From contig OX359245.1 in NCBI GenBank assembly GCA_947179485.1, forward strand, positions 52,811,067 to 52,875,066: a stretch of 64,000 nucleotides of DNA. The letters are read 5' to 3'. Positions 62,838 to 64,000 of the stretch are shown piece by piece (position 1 is the first letter of the stretch; the number at the start of each line of letters is the position of its first letter). The notes beneath the pieces are model-generated. The model was given only the letters and a program-made list of their open reading frames with translations. It made no database searches and was not told where the DNA came from. This stretch comes from Allacma fusca (Eukaryota; Arthropoda; Collembola; Symphypleona; Sminthuridae). The position numbers were made by a program, and so were the translations under genes.

Positions 62838-64000
62838 CATTCGTCAATGCAATTCTAATTGCTTGTAGTGTGTTAAGCTCCGTATGGAGCTTACCCACTC
62901 AGTCAATTGGAGCCGCATTGGGTGTAGATGTCACTACTCCTGAACAATCCTCAACGTGTATTGAAACATATCCATACCCATACAACAGGGAAGTAAAAAA
63001 TTTCCGAGAACATACTGTCGATTCGGAGGTAGTATTTTCTTTTTTTCAAAATATTTCAAATTTTAAATAGCATGGACCTGTTTTTGTGAATTGTACATAA
63101 TTTATATCGAAAATCTCCAGGGTCAGTCATGTTTTCCAACCAGGAGACAACCTTTCGTGGCGAGACTGGCGGCGGACTCTGACTTCGAAAATAACTATGC
63201 AAACTTGACCGCACAGATCTGTCCCGCCTGGCCCAAAACCAAACAATGCATCCGGAACCATTTAAACAGCAACAAATGCAATGAGGAGAACAGAAAGCTT
63301 GTAATTGATTCTACGATTGTGAATACAGAAATCATGATGGTCGAGCTGTTATGCAATCCTGTGTGGGCTCAATACTTCAAAAACTTCTTTGAAAGTAAGT
63401 TGAAATTGATATTGGTTTAAGGAAAGTTATGAAAGTATTAACTGGCAAGTGTAAAAGAAGATTTTTCCAATAATTCACGGTTTGATTATAACTTCCAACA
63501 GAGTCGCTAAACGCGAACCTATGGGAGTGTCTTTTATAGGAAGAAACCAGCGAGCTGTCTGAGCAGTGCGATTCAGAGATTGATTGGGAAGGAGGACACC
63601 ATCGTTTTCAGTAAGCTTGAATTGCATAATGCCCCTTTTCTATTTAATATATAATTGATTATTAGTGGCAAAGATTGGATGATGACAATGTGTATTTAAT
63701 CTCATTTTTTCAATCCAGGGACCTGGGTGTATATTTCGACTGCATGAAACCGGGGCTGAGAAATTGTGTCAATGGTGATCATGTGAGGGAAGTCAAATTG
63801 GTTCTTCTATGGGAGGAATTAAGCCAAGCGTTTCAAGATGCGCATAGAGCGTTTTGGAATTATTAATTCGTTGTGAATTTTGATTAATTATATCCAAGGA
63901 ATTTACAGCTGTAATACAGCTCTCATAAATTTTGTTGTTCTAAACGATTGGTTTGAGCTGGTTGTTACAACAACTTAGAAATCCTTATACTTAAATTTCT

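Larger units (their letters stand above)
61050..63866 (+). pseudogene. Secreted ten-cysteine family, copy 7 (broken by transposon)
   Basis: The first eight codons (61050-61073, MQSFIAFV) are cut off from the rest of exon 1 (62846-63028) by a 1764-bp hAT-like element plus its 8-bp duplication. Exons 2-4 follow at 63121-63394, 63502-63610 and 63719-63866. If the insertion is discounted, exon 1 is in frame, but exon 3 has a TAG at 63537-63539. The signal peptide is split, so a secreted product is not expected even if the insertion were tolerated. Exons 2 and 4 are close to copy 5 and keep all cysteines. The transposon itself contains a second transposon. Confidence 0.85.

Noticed and set aside
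1..64000. CRISPR arrays, bacterial operons, rRNA and tRNA genes
   Set aside because: I saw none; intron-containing genes and retroelements show a eukaryotic genome.

Overview
The window is eukaryotic and most likely from an arthropod, probably a hexapod. It is AT-rich. Its small secreted-protein genes have four exons, short GT-AG introns and TATATAAG core promoters, and they sit among many transposons. I cannot name the species.

Host genes: seven copies of one family of about 240-residue secreted proteins with ten conserved cysteines lie in a tandem cluster. Copies 1-3 are on the minus strand (4649-6124, 7986-9023, 46119-47145) and copies 4-7 on the plus strand (49066-50106, 52978-54037, 57558-58607, 61050-63866). 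Copies 2-6 look intact. Copies 1 and 7 are broken: copy 1 by an in-frame stop and a frameshift in exon 1, copy 7 by a transposon in the signal-peptide codons and a stop in exon 3. The copies share the exon plan, intron phases and a promoter module (a GAGCATCTGCGCAAAT-like motif about 20 bp upstream of TATA). The cysteine spacing faintly recalls the insect DUF1397 / 27-kDa hemolymph glycoprotein family, but this is not established.

The dominant object is a giant Ty3/gypsy-type LTR retroelement on the minus strand, 11451-46059. It has two 569-bp LTRs with two visible differences, TGTTACGG/CCGTAACA ends, a GTAT target duplication and a polypurine tract. Without a nested insertion it is about 28.9 kb. 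It encodes a 2188-residue Gag (capsid-like domain and zinc knuckle near the C-terminus), a 2398-residue Pol (protease, RT, RNase H, a 600-residue insertion, integrase, long disordered tail), a 2188-residue third ORF with an internal membrane-glycoprotein-like module, and a small type I membrane protein. Gag and Pol are joined by a textbook -1 frameshift signal: GGGAAAC, 7-nt spacer, GGGGG/CCCCC hairpin. Five short coiled-coil ORFs, all in one alternative frame, are overprinted on the Pol tail. The last overlaps (ATGA) a 108-residue ORF with an arginine-rich tail that bridges to ORF3.

Nested elements: a 5.3-kb non-LTR retrotransposon (37295-42610, plus strand) sits in the retroelement leader, flanked by an apparently perfect 416-bp direct duplication. 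DNA transposon relics include hAT-like elements (8-bp target duplications) at 9257-10561, 61074-62837 and, nested in the latter, 61935-62401; related older or partial copies at 1-2604 and 2836-3908; and a Harbinger-like element at 54778-56187.

Reading together: the secreted-protein cluster has grown by duplication and is riddled with transposons. The giant element landed 55 bp past the stop codon of copy 3, in the same orientation, probably recently.
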